Shown: piece by piece, positions 18,706-28,088 of the stretch
How positions within the stretch are numbered: position 1 is the first letter of the stretch
Layout of the letters: each line of letters starts with the position of its first letter
Notes under the pieces: generated by a model
Database searches by the model: none
What the model was told of the DNA's origin: nothing
What the model saw: the letters and a program-made list of their open reading frames with translations, nothing else
Program-made: the position numbers and the translations under genes
Source of the DNA: Gammaproteobacteria bacterium
Lineage (GTDB): Bacteria; Pseudomonadota; Gammaproteobacteria; Magnimaribacterales; TMED112
DNA length: 46,279 nucleotides
Direction: 5' to 3'
Assembly: GCA_002690945.1 (NCBI GenBank)
Contig: NZGL01000007.1
Span: 43,624-89,902, forward strand

Positions 18706-20334
18706 ATGGAAAGAGAATCAATGGATTACGATGTGGTAATTATTGGTGGTGGACCATCTGGGTTCGGGACGGCAATAAAGCTAGCTCAAATATTCAAGGA
18801 AACAAATCAAGATAAGACTATTTGTGTGCTCGAAAAAAGCGCAGAAATTGGTGGGCATATCCTTTCTGGTAACGTTTTTCAGACCACGGCTCTCGATGAA
18901 CTAATTCCTGACTGGAAAGATAAAGATGCTCCAGTAAAAGTAGAAGTTAAAAAAGACATTCTCAAGTTCCTTGTTAATGAAAAGTTAAGCTTTTCTATTC
19001 CTTCTTTCTTAATGCCTACCATGCAGAATCATGGCAATTACATCATTAGTCTTGGTAATTTATGCAGATGGCTTGCTGAGCAAGCAGAAGCATTAGGAGT
19101 CGATGTTTTCCCTGGTTTTCCTGCAGCTAAAATAATTTACAAAAATGATCGTGTTGCGGGCGTAATTACAGGAGACATGGGAGTCGATGCTGAGGGGAAT
19201 CCTAAAGATTCATTCCAGCCAGGCATGGAGATAATTGCGAACGAAGCAACAGTCTTTGCCGAAGGCTGTAGAGGACATCTGGGTAAAGAGCTAATCAAAA
19301 AATTTGGTTTAGATAAAGGGAAAGATCCTCAGCATTACGGCATCGGGTTTAAAGAAATTTGGGAAGTAGACAATGATTTGCATGAAGAAGGATTAGTCAT
19401 GCATACCAATGGTTGGCCACTACCAAATGATACGCCTGGGGGTTCGTATATGTATCATGCAGAGAACAAACAGATACTACTAGGAATAGTAGTTCCACTG
19501 GATTATTCAAACCCGCATTTAAGCCCCTACGATGAATTTCAGAAATGGAAGTCACATGCTGTTGTTAAGAAATACCTAAAGAATGGGAAAAGACTTTCTT
19601 ATGGAGCTAGGGCTCTTATTAAAGGCGGACTACAGAGTCTACCAAGCATGGAATTTCCTGGCGGATATTTGGTCGGATGTAATGCAGGCACAATGAACTT
19701 TTCAAAGATAAAAGGATCACATACTGCTATGAAATCTGGCATGGAAGCAGCAAAAGTAATAGCAGCAAATATCAATGGCGAAAACAAAAGTTTAGATACA
19801 GAAATTAAAAATTCTTGGCTTTATACAGAACTCTACAAATCAAGAAACTTTGGTCCATTCTTTCATAAATTTGGTGGGTTTATCGGCGCAGCCTTCAATG
19901 CTATAGATCAGTTCATCTTTCGAGGTAATCTGCCCTTCACGCTTAATCACCCAGTCCCCGATCATGAATGTTTGAAGCCAGCCAAGGATTGCAAGAAAAT
20001 TGAATACCCTAAATACGACAATGAAGTTACTTTCGATAAATTAAGTTCGGTGTATCTCTCAAATACCTATCATGAAGAAGAACAACCCTGCCATTTAGTC
20101 CTAAAAGACATAACAATTCCCATTGAAAAAAATCTTGAACTTTATGACGAGCCAGCCCAGAGATATTGCCCTGCTGGAGTTTATGAAGTGGTGGAAGAAG
20201 CTGGCTCTAAACGTTTCCAAATAAATTCTCAGAATTGCGTTCATTGCAAAACCTGCGACATTAAGGAGCCATCCCAAAACATTGATTGGGTTTCACCTGA
20301 AGGCGGTGGCGGACCCAATTATCCAAATATGTAG
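18706..20334 (+). CDS. Electron transfer flavoprotein:ubiquinone oxidoreductase
   Basis: This membrane-associated iron-sulfur flavoprotein moves electrons from reduced ETF to the quinone pool. I chose ATG 18706 because MERESMDYDVVIIGGGPSG is the standard bacterial N-terminus and GGTGG lies just upstream; a TTG 12 bases earlier is less likely. The protein (542 residues) has the FAD-binding GGGPSG near the N-terminus. A C-terminal ferredoxin-like [4Fe-4S] site has cysteines in RYCPAGVYE and NCVHCKTCDIKEP, ending in PEGGGGPNYPNM. Full length. The adjacent divergent etfBA genes supply its electron donor. Confidence 0.98.
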   Translation: MERESMDYDVVIIGGGPSGFGTAIKLAQIFKETNQDKTICVLEKSAEIGGHILSGNVFQTTALDELIPDWKDKDAPVKVEVKKDILKFLVNEKLSFSIPSFLMPTMQNHGNYIISLGNLCRWLAEQAEALGVDVFPGFPAAKIIYKNDRVAGVITGDMGVDAEGNPKDSFQPGMEIIANEATVFAEGCRGHLGKELIKKFGLDKGKDPQHYGIGFKEIWEVDNDLHEEGLVMHTNGWPLPNDTPGGSYMYHAENKQILLGIVVPLDYSNPHLSPYDEFQKWKSHAVVKKYLKNGKRLSYGARALIKGGLQSLPSMEFPGGYLVGCNAGTMNFSKIKGSHTAMKSGMEAAKVIAANINGENKSLDTEIKNSWLYTELYKSRNFGPFFHKFGGFIGAAFNAIDQFIFRGNLPFTLNHPVPDHECLKPAKDCKKIEYPKYDNEVTFDKLSSVYLSNTYHEEEQPCHLVLKDITIPIEKNLELYDEPAQRYCPAGVYEVVEEAGSKRFQINSQNCVHCKTCDIKEPSQNIDWVSPEGGGGPNYPNM

Positions 20335-20349
20335 TAATCTATTACTACT

Positions 20350-22125
20350 ATGAAATTTGGACAATTATTAAGCGTTGTAATTATTGCTGGATTGGTCGGT
20401 GTGGGCTCAAATATTGGGTACACATATCTCACCACAGAAAGACCTAATGCAGATCAAGTAAAGTTTAAAGAATTCTTAGATAGCAACTGGGAGGATGGTC
20501 TAGAAAAGAGCCCTGTGTTTGCTACTCTGCTCGGAGATAATCGTTACGACGATAAAGTCTCAAGCAACTCCAAAGAAGATTATGAATCAGGCAAAGAATA
20601 CGATGAATACGTATTAGACACTCTAAACGACATAGACATAAATAATTTATCAGCAGACGATCAGCTCAATTACAGACTGATGAAATTGGATTATGAAGTT
20701 AGCTTAGAAGGCAGAGAATTTCCAGATTATTACATGAGCTTAAATCAAAGAGGCGGAGTTCAGGATTACTATGATCTTGGTAATAGGCTAAATTTTAGTA
20801 CTTCAGATGATTATCGAAATTGGTTTAAAAGAATCCAGGGCTATACCCAGAATGTTAGAAATTCATTAAAGAACAATAAAGAAGGTTTGGAGCTTGGTTA
20901 CACTCAGCCAAAACTAGTTACTCGAGGAGTATCTGCGCAAATCGAGGCGATGCTGAGCAGAGATCTGGACGATCATCCCTACCTTAGTATTTTTAAAAAT
21001 GCTTCAGAGGTAATGTCGGAAGAAGAAGCTAATGACTTAATAAACGAAGTTAAGGCTTACATTGAATCTGATCTGAACCCAGCCTATCAAGAACTACACG
21101 ATTTCCTCGTCAATGAATATCTGCCAAGGTCTAGAGACTCTGTTGGTATTAGTGATGTACCTAATGGTAAAGCTTGGTACGAATATTTAGCGAGATATCA
21201 CACCACAACCGAGCTTACTCCTGACGAAATCCATGAAATAGGTTTGCAAGAAGTTGCCAGAATTAGAGCAGAGATGGAAGAAGTGATTGAGAGTGTTGGT
21301 TGGGAAGGAGATTTTAGATCTTTTCTTGAGCATCTAAGAACAGATCCAAAGTTCTACTATGAGACCGGTGAAGAGCTTTTACAGGCTTATAGAGCTATGT
21401 CTAAGGAAATAGACGCCTATATGCCTACCCTCTTCAATAAAATGCCTAGAGCACCTTATGGAGTCATTCCAATCCCAATGGAATCAGCACCCTACACAAC
21501 CACTGCTTATTACAACTCTCCAAGTAAAGGCAGACCAGGTTATTACTACGCTAACCTCTACAAGCCTGAAACCAGACCAAAATACGAGATACCTGTATTA
21601 TCTGTGCACGAAGCAGTGCCTGGACACCACCATCAGATCTCTTTAGCGCAAGAAATGGAGAATGTGCCAGAATTCAGGAAGTATTTAAGTTTTACAGCTT
21701 TTGTTGAAGGTTGGGGTCTCTACAGCGAACAGCTAGGTGAAAGTATGGGAATTTACGATGATCCTTACGATAAGTTTGGTCAGTTAACCTATGACATGTG
21801 GCGAGCCATTAGATTGGTGGTTGATACCGGCATGCATTACAAAGGTTGGACCAGACAAGAAGGAGTTAATCTATTCCTTGAAAATACCGCCAAAACACCC
21901 TTAGATATCAGCAATGAAATAGATAGATACATTGCTTGGCCAGGCCAAGCTCTAGCCTACAAGATAGGACAGCTAAAGATTATGGAATTACGCGATAAAT
22001 CTAAAGAGGCTTTAGGTGACAAGTTCGATATCAAGGATTACCACGATCATATTCTAAGTTTTGGCTCTATTCCGCTGAACATCCTAGAAGAAAAGGTAGA
22101 TGAATTCATCGAGACCAATAAATGA
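20350..22125 (+). CDS. DUF885 metallopeptidase-like protein
   Basis: A 591-residue protein of the DUF885 family, related in its zinc motif to M32-type carboxypeptidases. An N-terminal hydrophobic segment (about residues 4-24) without a lipobox suggests a signal anchor or Sec signal, so it is probably periplasmic. The motif HEAVPGHH begins at residue 420, giving an HE-x4-H zinc site, with the downstream glutamate-rich FVEGWGLYSEQLG expected to supply the third ligand. Tyr- and Gly-rich YYNSPSKGRPGYYYANLY precedes the zinc motif, as is usual. Family members are often annotated as peptidases, but substrates are poorly known. It overlaps the next small gene by ATGA. Confidence 0.9.
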   Translation: MKFGQLLSVVIIAGLVGVGSNIGYTYLTTERPNADQVKFKEFLDSNWEDGLEKSPVFATLLGDNRYDDKVSSNSKEDYESGKEYDEYVLDTLNDIDINNLSADDQLNYRLMKLDYEVSLEGREFPDYYMSLNQRGGVQDYYDLGNRLNFSTSDDYRNWFKRIQGYTQNVRNSLKNNKEGLELGYTQPKLVTRGVSAQIEAMLSRDLDDHPYLSIFKNASEVMSEEEANDLINEVKAYIESDLNPAYQELHDFLVNEYLPRSRDSVGISDVPNGKAWYEYLARYHTTTELTPDEIHEIGLQEVARIRAEMEEVIESVGWEGDFRSFLEHLRTDPKFYYETGEELLQAYRAMSKEIDAYMPTLFNKMPRAPYGVIPIPMESAPYTTTAYYNSPSKGRPGYYYANLYKPETRPKYEIPVLSVHEAVPGHHHQISLAQEMENVPEFRKYLSFTAFVEGWGLYSEQLGESMGIYDDPYDKFGQLTYDMWRAIRLVVDTGMHYKGWTRQEGVNLFLENTAKTPLDISNEIDRYIAWPGQALAYKIGQLKIMELRDKSKEALGDKFDIKDYHDHILSFGSIPLNILEEKVDEFIETNK

Positions 22126-22511
22126 GAGCATTTGGACTGATTGTTCTAATTATCGGTTTAACTATTCCATTAGTATTTTTTTATGTTTGGAATGCAGATT
22201 GGGGAGAGATTGAGACCTATTCCTGTAAAAGCACTAAAGAAGAGAGTTCAATTTTAGGCACAAGCTTTCACGATGAAACACAAGCGGAAACCGCTGACAT
22301 TTTTATTAACATCACTAGAGAAAGAGCATCATTTCGCGGGGATGAGGCAGTAGCTTATGAAGAGAGTGACAGTCTGATTAAATGGCAAGATGCAGAAATT
22401 CCTGAGATAAAATTTCAACTCAATAAGGAAACTTTAGAATTTATATTTTTCATGGAAGGTGTAAGAGACAAATATTACGAATGCAGCAAAATAGATGTCG
22501 CATCATCATAG
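22122..22511 (+). CDS. Small membrane-anchored protein of unknown function
   Basis: A 129-residue product with one N-terminal hydrophobic helix (about residues 4-22) and a mostly beta-type, acidic exported domain. Two cysteines (in YSCKST near the start of the domain and YYECSK near its end) could form a disulfide that closes the domain. Its ATG overlaps the DUF885 stop (ATGA), so the two are likely translated together and may act in the same compartment. I recognise no family. It ends six bases before the facing DUF1285 gene. Confidence 0.75.
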   Translation: MRAFGLIVLIIGLTIPLVFFYVWNADWGEIETYSCKSTKEESSILGTSFHDETQAETADIFINITRERASFRGDEAVAYEESDSLIKWQDAEIPEIKFQLNKETLEFIFFMEGVRDKYYECSKIDVASS

Positions 22512-22517
22512 AAAAAA

Positions 22518-23024
22518 TTAGGACAAATAAAATTTATTGCCTGCTGATTCAAGATACATAGATTCGCCTTCCTGTTGTGACTCTTCCACTATCTTATAGA
22601 AGATATTTCGGCTTAATAAGCCGCAAATATGCTCTTTAAGCTTAATTTTTGGGTATGGTTGATCATTTACCGTTTCTACACTCAAAGCGTGCTCCTGGCT
22701 TAATTTAACCCATTCTTCGGTATTGGTTTGAAAATAGTAGTCGGCACCCTCTTTTTTGTAGTCAATCATGAGAAAAGCTTCCTTTTCAATGGTCACAGGT
22801 ATCTTCTCAATCGGAGTGACTACATAGTATTTACCCTCCTCCCATTTGAGGAGTTTAGAGAAGAGTTGCACCATCTTCTTGCGATTAATTTTAGATCCGT
22901 TGTAGAACCACTCTGCTTCACCATCAATGAAAAATTCCACACCCTCGCAGAGTTTGGGGTTCCATTTTTCAACCGGATATTCGTCTAGAGCAAGGACGGT
23001 TTTTTCGATGTCTTTTAGGTCCAC
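22518..23024 (-). CDS. DUF1285 family protein
   Basis: A 168-residue cytoplasmic-looking protein that matches DUF1285. The pattern includes the N-terminal KWNPKLCEGVEFFIDGEAEW, then FYNGSKINRKKMVQLFSKLL, and GKYYVVTPIEKIPVTIE. The family is widespread in proteobacteria and has no established biochemical role. The start is GTG 23024, inside the last codons of the lysE-type gene (10-base overlap). It is the last gene of the ten-gene envelope string and ends facing the small membrane protein gene. Confidence 0.85.
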   Translation of the reverse strand: MDLKDIEKTVLALDEYPVEKWNPKLCEGVEFFIDGEAEWFYNGSKINRKKMVQLFSKLLKWEEGKYYVVTPIEKIPVTIEKEAFLMIDYKKEGADYYFQTNTEEWVKLSQEHALSVETVNDQPYPKIKLKEHICGLLSRNIFYKIVEESQQEGESMYLESAGNKFYLS

Positions 23025-23635
23025 ACGTAGACTCCTAAAAGCACTCCAATAACTACCAATAATGCAGAGGATATTTTAGTGATGGATTGCTGAGTTTTTG
23101 CATTCAAAAAATTTCTCTTACCAAGATGGAGCGAGTAACTAAGAAAGCAAAACCAAGCAGCAGTAGCTAAAAAGAAATACACCGAAATAGTTAATTGAAA
23201 ATTGAAACTTGTACTAATTATGATTCCACTAAATAGCGAGACGAAAAAAACGAAAGCTTTAACATTGAGCAGATTTACCAGCAGACCGCCAGAAAAACTT
23301 TTCCAGAACTCTAAAGGTATTTTGTCGCCTTGATGTTCCTCACTTTCACTCATTTCTGCCAGCAGTCCACTCAGACCTATGTAGACCAAATAAGCAGCCC
23401 CAGCTGTTCCTATAACCGTGTAGAGACTAGGTATTTTTTGATAGAGAAAATCCAATCCAACGATGGCAAAGATGCATTGAAAAAAGACTCCTAGACCTAT
23501 CCCTATTGAGGATACGATGCTGTTTGCCAAGCCTCTTTGAAAACTACTTTTCACTACATAAAAGAAGTCTGGTCCTGGAGAGATAACGGCGACAAGATGA
23601 GCAAAAGCTAAAGTTAAGAATAGTGAAACATTCAT
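23015..23635 (-). CDS. LysE/RhtB-family amino-acid exporter
   Basis: A 206-residue inner-membrane protein with about six hydrophobic segments and the family signature SPGPDFFYVVKSSFQRG near the N-terminus (about residues 20-36). LysE/RhtB proteins export amino acids such as lysine, threonine or homoserine lactone-type compounds; the substrate cannot be read from sequence. ATG 23635 overlaps the murB stop as ATGA, and the gene overlaps DUF1285 by ten bases, placing it in the envelope gene string. Confidence 0.92.
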   Translation of the reverse strand: MNVSLFLTLAFAHLVAVISPGPDFFYVVKSSFQRGLANSIVSSIGIGLGVFFQCIFAIVGLDFLYQKIPSLYTVIGTAGAAYLVYIGLSGLLAEMSESEEHQGDKIPLEFWKSFSGGLLVNLLNVKAFVFFVSLFSGIIISTSFNFQLTISVYFFLATAAWFCFLSYSLHLGKRNFLNAKTQQSITKISSALLVVIGVLLGVYVWT

Positions 23636-24628
23636 AAATAAATTGGCTCTCTTTCCAGCGTAATGCCGTAAGAGTCAGAAACTTTATTTAACAGATAATT
23701 CTCAGCATATTTGACATCCTTAGCCGTACATATGCCATTAGGGTAGACACAGTTAATTAAGATCAGAGCATGCTTATTGGATAAGCCTATATTTTTAAGT
23801 TGCAACCCCTTCAAGCCCAGCTTATCAAGCATCTCGCCGGCAGAAAGTTTTATTTCTCCATTATCTGAATCGTAACTTTTCAGTTCATGTAATTTAGAGT
23901 TTTTCTCGTACTCTTCTTTTGTAATTATTGGATTCTTAAAGAAGCTTCCCAAGTTAGGAAAATCCTTTGGATCTGGTATCTTTTTATTCCTTATATTTCT
24001 GACAGTCTCTACAAGTTCACCTTCATCTGTAAACGAATGATCTTTTAAGTCTTGATAATCCAGCTTAGGTTCAAATTTCTTTGATAGCGATAAACCAACA
24101 GAAACAATAATTAGATTATCTGATTCTTGAAAGATGCTTTTTCGGTAACCAAATTTACACTCAGATTTAGTTAATTTTACTTGTTTATTTGCATCTAAGT
24201 CGAAGCACTCGACGTGATCAATAAAGCTTGATATCTCTTCTCCATAAGCACCGATATTTTGTACCGGAGCTGCACCAACGGTACCTGGTATGCCTGCAAG
24301 ATTACCAAGTCCAAACAAGCCCTTATTAACACAAAAATCAATTAGGTCATCCCAAACTACTGCTGCACCAACGCTTAAATTAAACCCCTCCCCTTCGTCA
24401 CTTAAAGTGAAACCATTGTTAGTGGATTTAATAACAACATCAGAAAAATATTCAGGAAAGATTGCATTGGTGCCTGAACCAATAATCTGAATACTTTTAT
24501 TTTCCTTTTTAGCAAAATCAGTAATTTTTTTAAGATCGTCTATCGAATTAAAATCAAAAAAAATATTTAGCTTCGGACTTTAAATGCAGTCCATTATCAT
24601 TGGTTAAGATTTTTGCTTCAGGACTCAA
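23632..24628 (-). CDS. murB: UDP-N-acetylenolpyruvoylglucosamine reductase, apparent frameshift near the 5' end
   Basis: MurB reduces UDP-GlcNAc-enolpyruvate to UDP-MurNAc for peptidoglycan. The C-terminal part is clear: GLGNLAGIPGTVGAAPVQNIGAYGEE, SECKFGYRKSIF, PNLGSFFKNP and a terminal LEREPIYL. The frame holding these is open only back to a TAA at 24582-24580 and has no ATG or GTG before GLGNLAGIP. The missing N-terminus (LTNDNGLHLKSEAKYFF) lies in another frame, starting at TTG 24628 inside the end of kdsB. The two frames meet at eight A residues on the plus strand (24556-24563). Deleting one joins them as AKYFFDFNSIDDLKK and restores about 331 residues, the usual length. It may be a sequencing error, transcript slippage or a real lesion; MurB is normally essential. 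Confidence 0.85.
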
Positions 24629-25355
24629 TTTCTTCTATATGTTTTCTAAATTTTTCTAAATCTTCAGGCGTATCAATTCCCCAAGCATCATACTCAGCTA
24701 CCTCAAGCACATGGATAGGCAGATCATTTTCTAGGGCTCTTAGTTGTTCCAGTTTTTCAGATTTCTCAAGCTGTGATTGTTCAGCTGCTGCAAACTCTTT
24801 TAAGAATCTGGCCGTATAGCCATATACGCCAATATGATGATAAGAAGTGCCTTCTTTCGTGTTAGCTAGCATTTTTGATCTAGAAAAATACAATGCTTTA
24901 CCCTTTCCATCAAATACTACCTTGACCTTATTTGGATCATCAAGATCTTCACCCTCACCAAACTTTTTACATAAGGTCGCATACTCATAATTATTAGAGC
25001 CCATAAAGGCTGCAAGCCCATTAATTGAATCAATGTCTATAAGTGGTTCATCTGCCTGCACATTTATAATTAGAGCATCTTCAGCAACCAAACTTGAGGT
25101 TACATACTCATGGATCCTATCTGTGCCTGATTCATGAATCTCTTTAGATAGAAAACACTCCCCACCAAGATTAATTATCAAATCGTAGATTTCAGTTGAG
25201 TCTGTAGCCACTACAACCTCTTTTGCTTGGCTTTCAAGACACTTGTTCCATGTTCGCTCAATTATGCTTTTGCCATTAATTTCTTTTAGAAGTTTTTTTT
25301 CTAATCTTGAAGATTCGAGCCGTGCAGGTATAACCACAATAAAGTCTTTATCCAT
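24618..25355 (-). CDS. kdsB: CMP-KDO synthetase
   Basis: KdsB activates the lipopolysaccharide sugar KDO with CTP in the cytoplasm. The 245-residue protein has the family N-terminus IVVIPARLESSRLEKK, the ATDS segment after VVVA, ECFLSKEIHESGTDRIHE, and the INVQADEPLI motif. Its ATG at 25355 overlaps the msbA-lpxK stop by eight bases. Its last codons contain the probable TTG start of murB (11-base overlap). It belongs with the lipid A genes upstream. Confidence 0.97.
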   Translation of the reverse strand: MDKDFIVVIPARLESSRLEKKLLKEINGKSIIERTWNKCLESQAKEVVVATDSTEIYDLIINLGGECFLSKEIHESGTDRIHEYVTSSLVAEDALIINVQADEPLIDIDSINGLAAFMGSNNYEYATLCKKFGEGEDLDDPNKVKVVFDGKGKALYFSRSKMLANTKEGTSYHHIGVYGYTARFLKEFAAAEQSQLEKSEKLEQLRALENDLPIHVLEVAEYDAWGIDTPEDLEKFRKHIEEIES

Positions 25356-28086
25356 CTATTTTCTCCAAAATAAGTTTGGTTATGTTGGTGTTTAACTTAA
25401 CCTTCATTTTTAAGTACCAAACATTTCTGTCGGTAAATTTATCTCCCATTCTTGCTGCATCTTTCTCTGTTGTTAGTAGCGGTCTTTCAAAATCAAAGGC
25501 GAGATCTTTTTTACTAAAATAATGATGATCAGGGAAAGTTTTGTAATCGAAGTTAATCTTTAGACCATTAAGGGTTTTAAGGAACCTATTTGGATTAGCA
25601 ATGCCTGATACAACATTTGCAGTTTTACCAAAAGGATATTCTTCAATTGGATGTCTATCTCCAGTATCGAGGTTGATCCAAGCATCAGGTTCTAACTCAA
25701 AAAACTTGTCGCTTCCTTTGGCTCTGCCACTATAGATAAATAGATCAACATTTTTAGTTCTAGAAATATTGTCTCTAAGGGGTCCGGCAGGTAAGAATAA
25801 TTGGTTCCCAAAATTTCTACTGGCGTCTTCAACAATAATCTCAAAATCACGCCTTAATCCAGAGTGTTGTAGCCCATCATCTGAGATGGCAATATCACAG
25901 TCAGTTGTTCTTTCTAAGTAAGACAATGCTCTCGCCCTATCTCTATCAACGACTACATTAAATCCCCTTTTGTAATGGAATATAGCTTCGTCTCCAACCT
26001 CCTTAGCCGTGGTGTCATCATCAACGATCTTGGTGCCATCATATGCACCCCTATAGCCTCTTAATATAATTCCAGGCTTGTAGCCAACATTCTTTAGGTC
26101 TTGGGCTATCTGACTTACTAGAGGTGTCTTACCGTTACCTCCCACTGTTACATTACCAACCACTATAACTGGGATCTCTTCAGTGGTAGATGCTTTAGGT
26201 TTAAGAAATAGATTCTTGATACTGCTGCCTAGCCAATAAACAAAACTTAAAGGAGTGAGGGCTATATTTCGAAAACTTAATTCATTCCAGAAGCTTACCT
26301 TTTCATTGATTATGGTAGGCACAAAATCATCTATTGCTTGTGTTGGTCTTGCATCTTCAGTGAGATCAGGTTTGCCTTGGAGCGTATGATATAGACCTTC
26401 TTCCTTAATTAGTTCCTCATGTGTGCCTACTTGAGTTATTTCACCATTTTCCAGAACACAAATCTTATCTGCCTTTTCAACTGTACTGAGTCTATGAGCA
26501 ATTACGAAGGTTGTTTTATTTTTTGATGCCTTTTCAATTGCAGATTGAATTTCTTTTTCTGACTCATTATCGAGAGCCGATGTTGCTTCATCAAATATTA
26601 AAATTGATGATTGTTTCAATAGAGCTCTTGCTATTGCAACTCTTTGTTTCTCTCCGCCAGAAAGTAGATCTCCACTATCACCAATAACTGTATCAAAGCC
26701 ATCAGGCAAGCTCATAATGAATTCATAGGCATTTGCTTCTCGGGCAGCTTGGAATACAGCTGTATCTTTTACATCATCCATTCCATAAGCAATATTGTTT
26801 CTAACAGTATCGTTGAATAACGTAGGATCTTGAGATACAAAAGAAATAGATCTTCTCAAATCTTTTAACTTAACTTTCTTAATGTCATAACCATCGATTC
26901 TTATTCTGCCATCGTAATTATCATAAAAACGATTTAGCAGATTAACCATCGTCGATTTACCACTGCCAGACTTACCAACCAGTGCTATTGTCTCTCCTTT
27001 ATTTACATGAATTGAAATATTTTTTAAGACAGGGTCACCCTCTTCTGAATAAGAAAATGAGACATTTTCAATGGAGACTTCACCTTCAAGATCCTTATTA
27101 ATTTCAATACCTTCATCGTATTTTTCTGGCGCACCATCAATGGCAGAAAAGATATCTTCGGCTGCTGCTAAGCCTCTTTGTATCACGGCATTTAAGCTTG
27201 ATAATTGTCTAATTGGTCTTGCCATTAAACCAGCTGCAGTAAAGAAAGCTACAAATGATTCTGAAGGTAGGTTAAGTTCTTCTAAATTAGTAAGTGCTAG
27301 ATAACTCATTGCTGCTAATGCAAAAGCCACAAATACTTGTATGAGTGGTGTAGTTATGTTGCCAGTACTCTCCATTTTTAAGTTTTGCTTTAAATTCTCA
27401 TCATTTGCTTGTTCAAACCTTTGCTCTTCCCCACTCTCATTACTAAATGACTTTATTTCTTTTGCTCCTGAGGCTATTTCATTGCTAACCTGTGTAACCT
27501 GCCCCATTACATCTTGAATCTTGCGAGCTACTCTTCTCAATCTTTTTCCAGCTATTGCTACTATTACCGCTATTAATGGAGCAATAAGAAGGATTACAAG
27601 AGTTAGTTTCCAGCTTAAATAAAGCAGATAGACAAACAAACCAATCAATAAGAAACCTTCTTTAGCTAAAATTTTTAGTGCATTGGTGGCTGCTCCAGTG
27701 ATTTGGTTGGTGGTAAAGATTATTCTGTTTACAATCTCTCCTTTAGAAGCTTGATCAAAGAAGCTCATTGGCTGATAAAGCAAACTTTTAATTAGATCTT
27801 TTCTCAAGTTGTGAACCACTTTAAGACCTACATTTGCCATAAAATAGTTTCCAATGTAGAAGCCTATACCTCTGATAATGGCAATAAAGCCAAGAAAAAG
27901 CGCAAGATTTAGCGGATTAAAGGAATTAGTACTACTTTCATTGATATATGAAATTACCTGCTTTAGCCACTCTACCGCTGAAATATCTGCAGCTGCAAAG
28001 AGAAAGAAACCAGTAATACTTAGAAAAAAAAGGCCTTTATGTTTAAAGGTATAGCCAATTAGCCTAGAGTAGAGGTTTTTATTCAT
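25348..28086 (-). CDS. msbA-lpxK: MsbA-LpxK fusion: lipid A flippase joined to lipid A 4'-kinase
   Basis: One uninterrupted 912-residue frame encodes two enzymes. Residues 1 to about 575 are MsbA: six membrane helices (to about 290), IQRGLAAAEDIF, Walker A GKSGSGKST (371-379), signature LSGGEKQ (475-481), Walker B ILIFDE (495-500) and H-loop His531. A linker of about 18 residues leads into LpxK from about residue 594: membrane-associated FWNELSFRNIALTPLSFVYW, P-loop GNVTVGGNGKTP (644-655), DDGLQH (736-741) and the C-terminal TTEKDAAR. LpxK phosphorylates the lipid A disaccharide on the cytoplasmic face and MsbA flips lipid A. Both domains lie on the cytoplasmic side, so the fusion is topologically sensible. 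An in-frame GTG at 26322 could also start a separate LpxK. Confidence 0.94.
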   Translation of the reverse strand: MNKNLYSRLIGYTFKHKGLFFLSITGFFLFAAADISAVEWLKQVISYINESSTNSFNPLNLALFLGFIAIIRGIGFYIGNYFMANVGLKVVHNLRKDLIKSLLYQPMSFFDQASKGEIVNRIIFTTNQITGAATNALKILAKEGFLLIGLFVYLLYLSWKLTLVILLIAPLIAVIVAIAGKRLRRVARKIQDVMGQVTQVSNEIASGAKEIKSFSNESGEEQRFEQANDENLKQNLKMESTGNITTPLIQVFVAFALAAMSYLALTNLEELNLPSESFVAFFTAAGLMARPIRQLSSLNAVIQRGLAAAEDIFSAIDGAPEKYDEGIEINKDLEGEVSIENVSFSYSEEGDPVLKNISIHVNKGETIALVGKSGSGKSTMVNLLNRFYDNYDGRIRIDGYDIKKVKLKDLRRSISFVSQDPTLFNDTVRNNIAYGMDDVKDTAVFQAAREANAYEFIMSLPDGFDTVIGDSGDLLSGGEKQRVAIARALLKQSSILIFDEATSALDNESEKEIQSAIEKASKNKTTFVIAHRLSTVEKADKICVLENGEITQVGTHEELIKEEGLYHTLQGKPDLTEDARPTQAIDDFVPTIINEKVSFWNELSFRNIALTPLSFVYWLGSSIKNLFLKPKASTTEEIPVIVVGNVTVGGNGKTPLVSQIAQDLKNVGYKPGIILRGYRGAYDGTKIVDDDTTAKEVGDEAIFHYKRGFNVVVDRDRARALSYLERTTDCDIAISDDGLQHSGLRRDFEIIVEDASRNFGNQLFLPAGPLRDNISRTKNVDLFIYSGRAKGSDKFFELEPDAWINLDTGDRHPIEEYPFGKTANVVSGIANPNRFLKTLNGLKINFDYKTFPDHHYFSKKDLAFDFERPLLTTEKDAARMGDKFTDRNVWYLKMKVKLNTNITKLILEKIDG

Positions 28087-28088
28087 AA

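Noticed and set aside
24318-24320. TTG at 24318 as the murB start
   Set aside because: It would remove the N-terminal substrate and FAD-binding segment, which is plainly encoded upstream in two frames; it is an artefact of looking for start codons after the frameshift.
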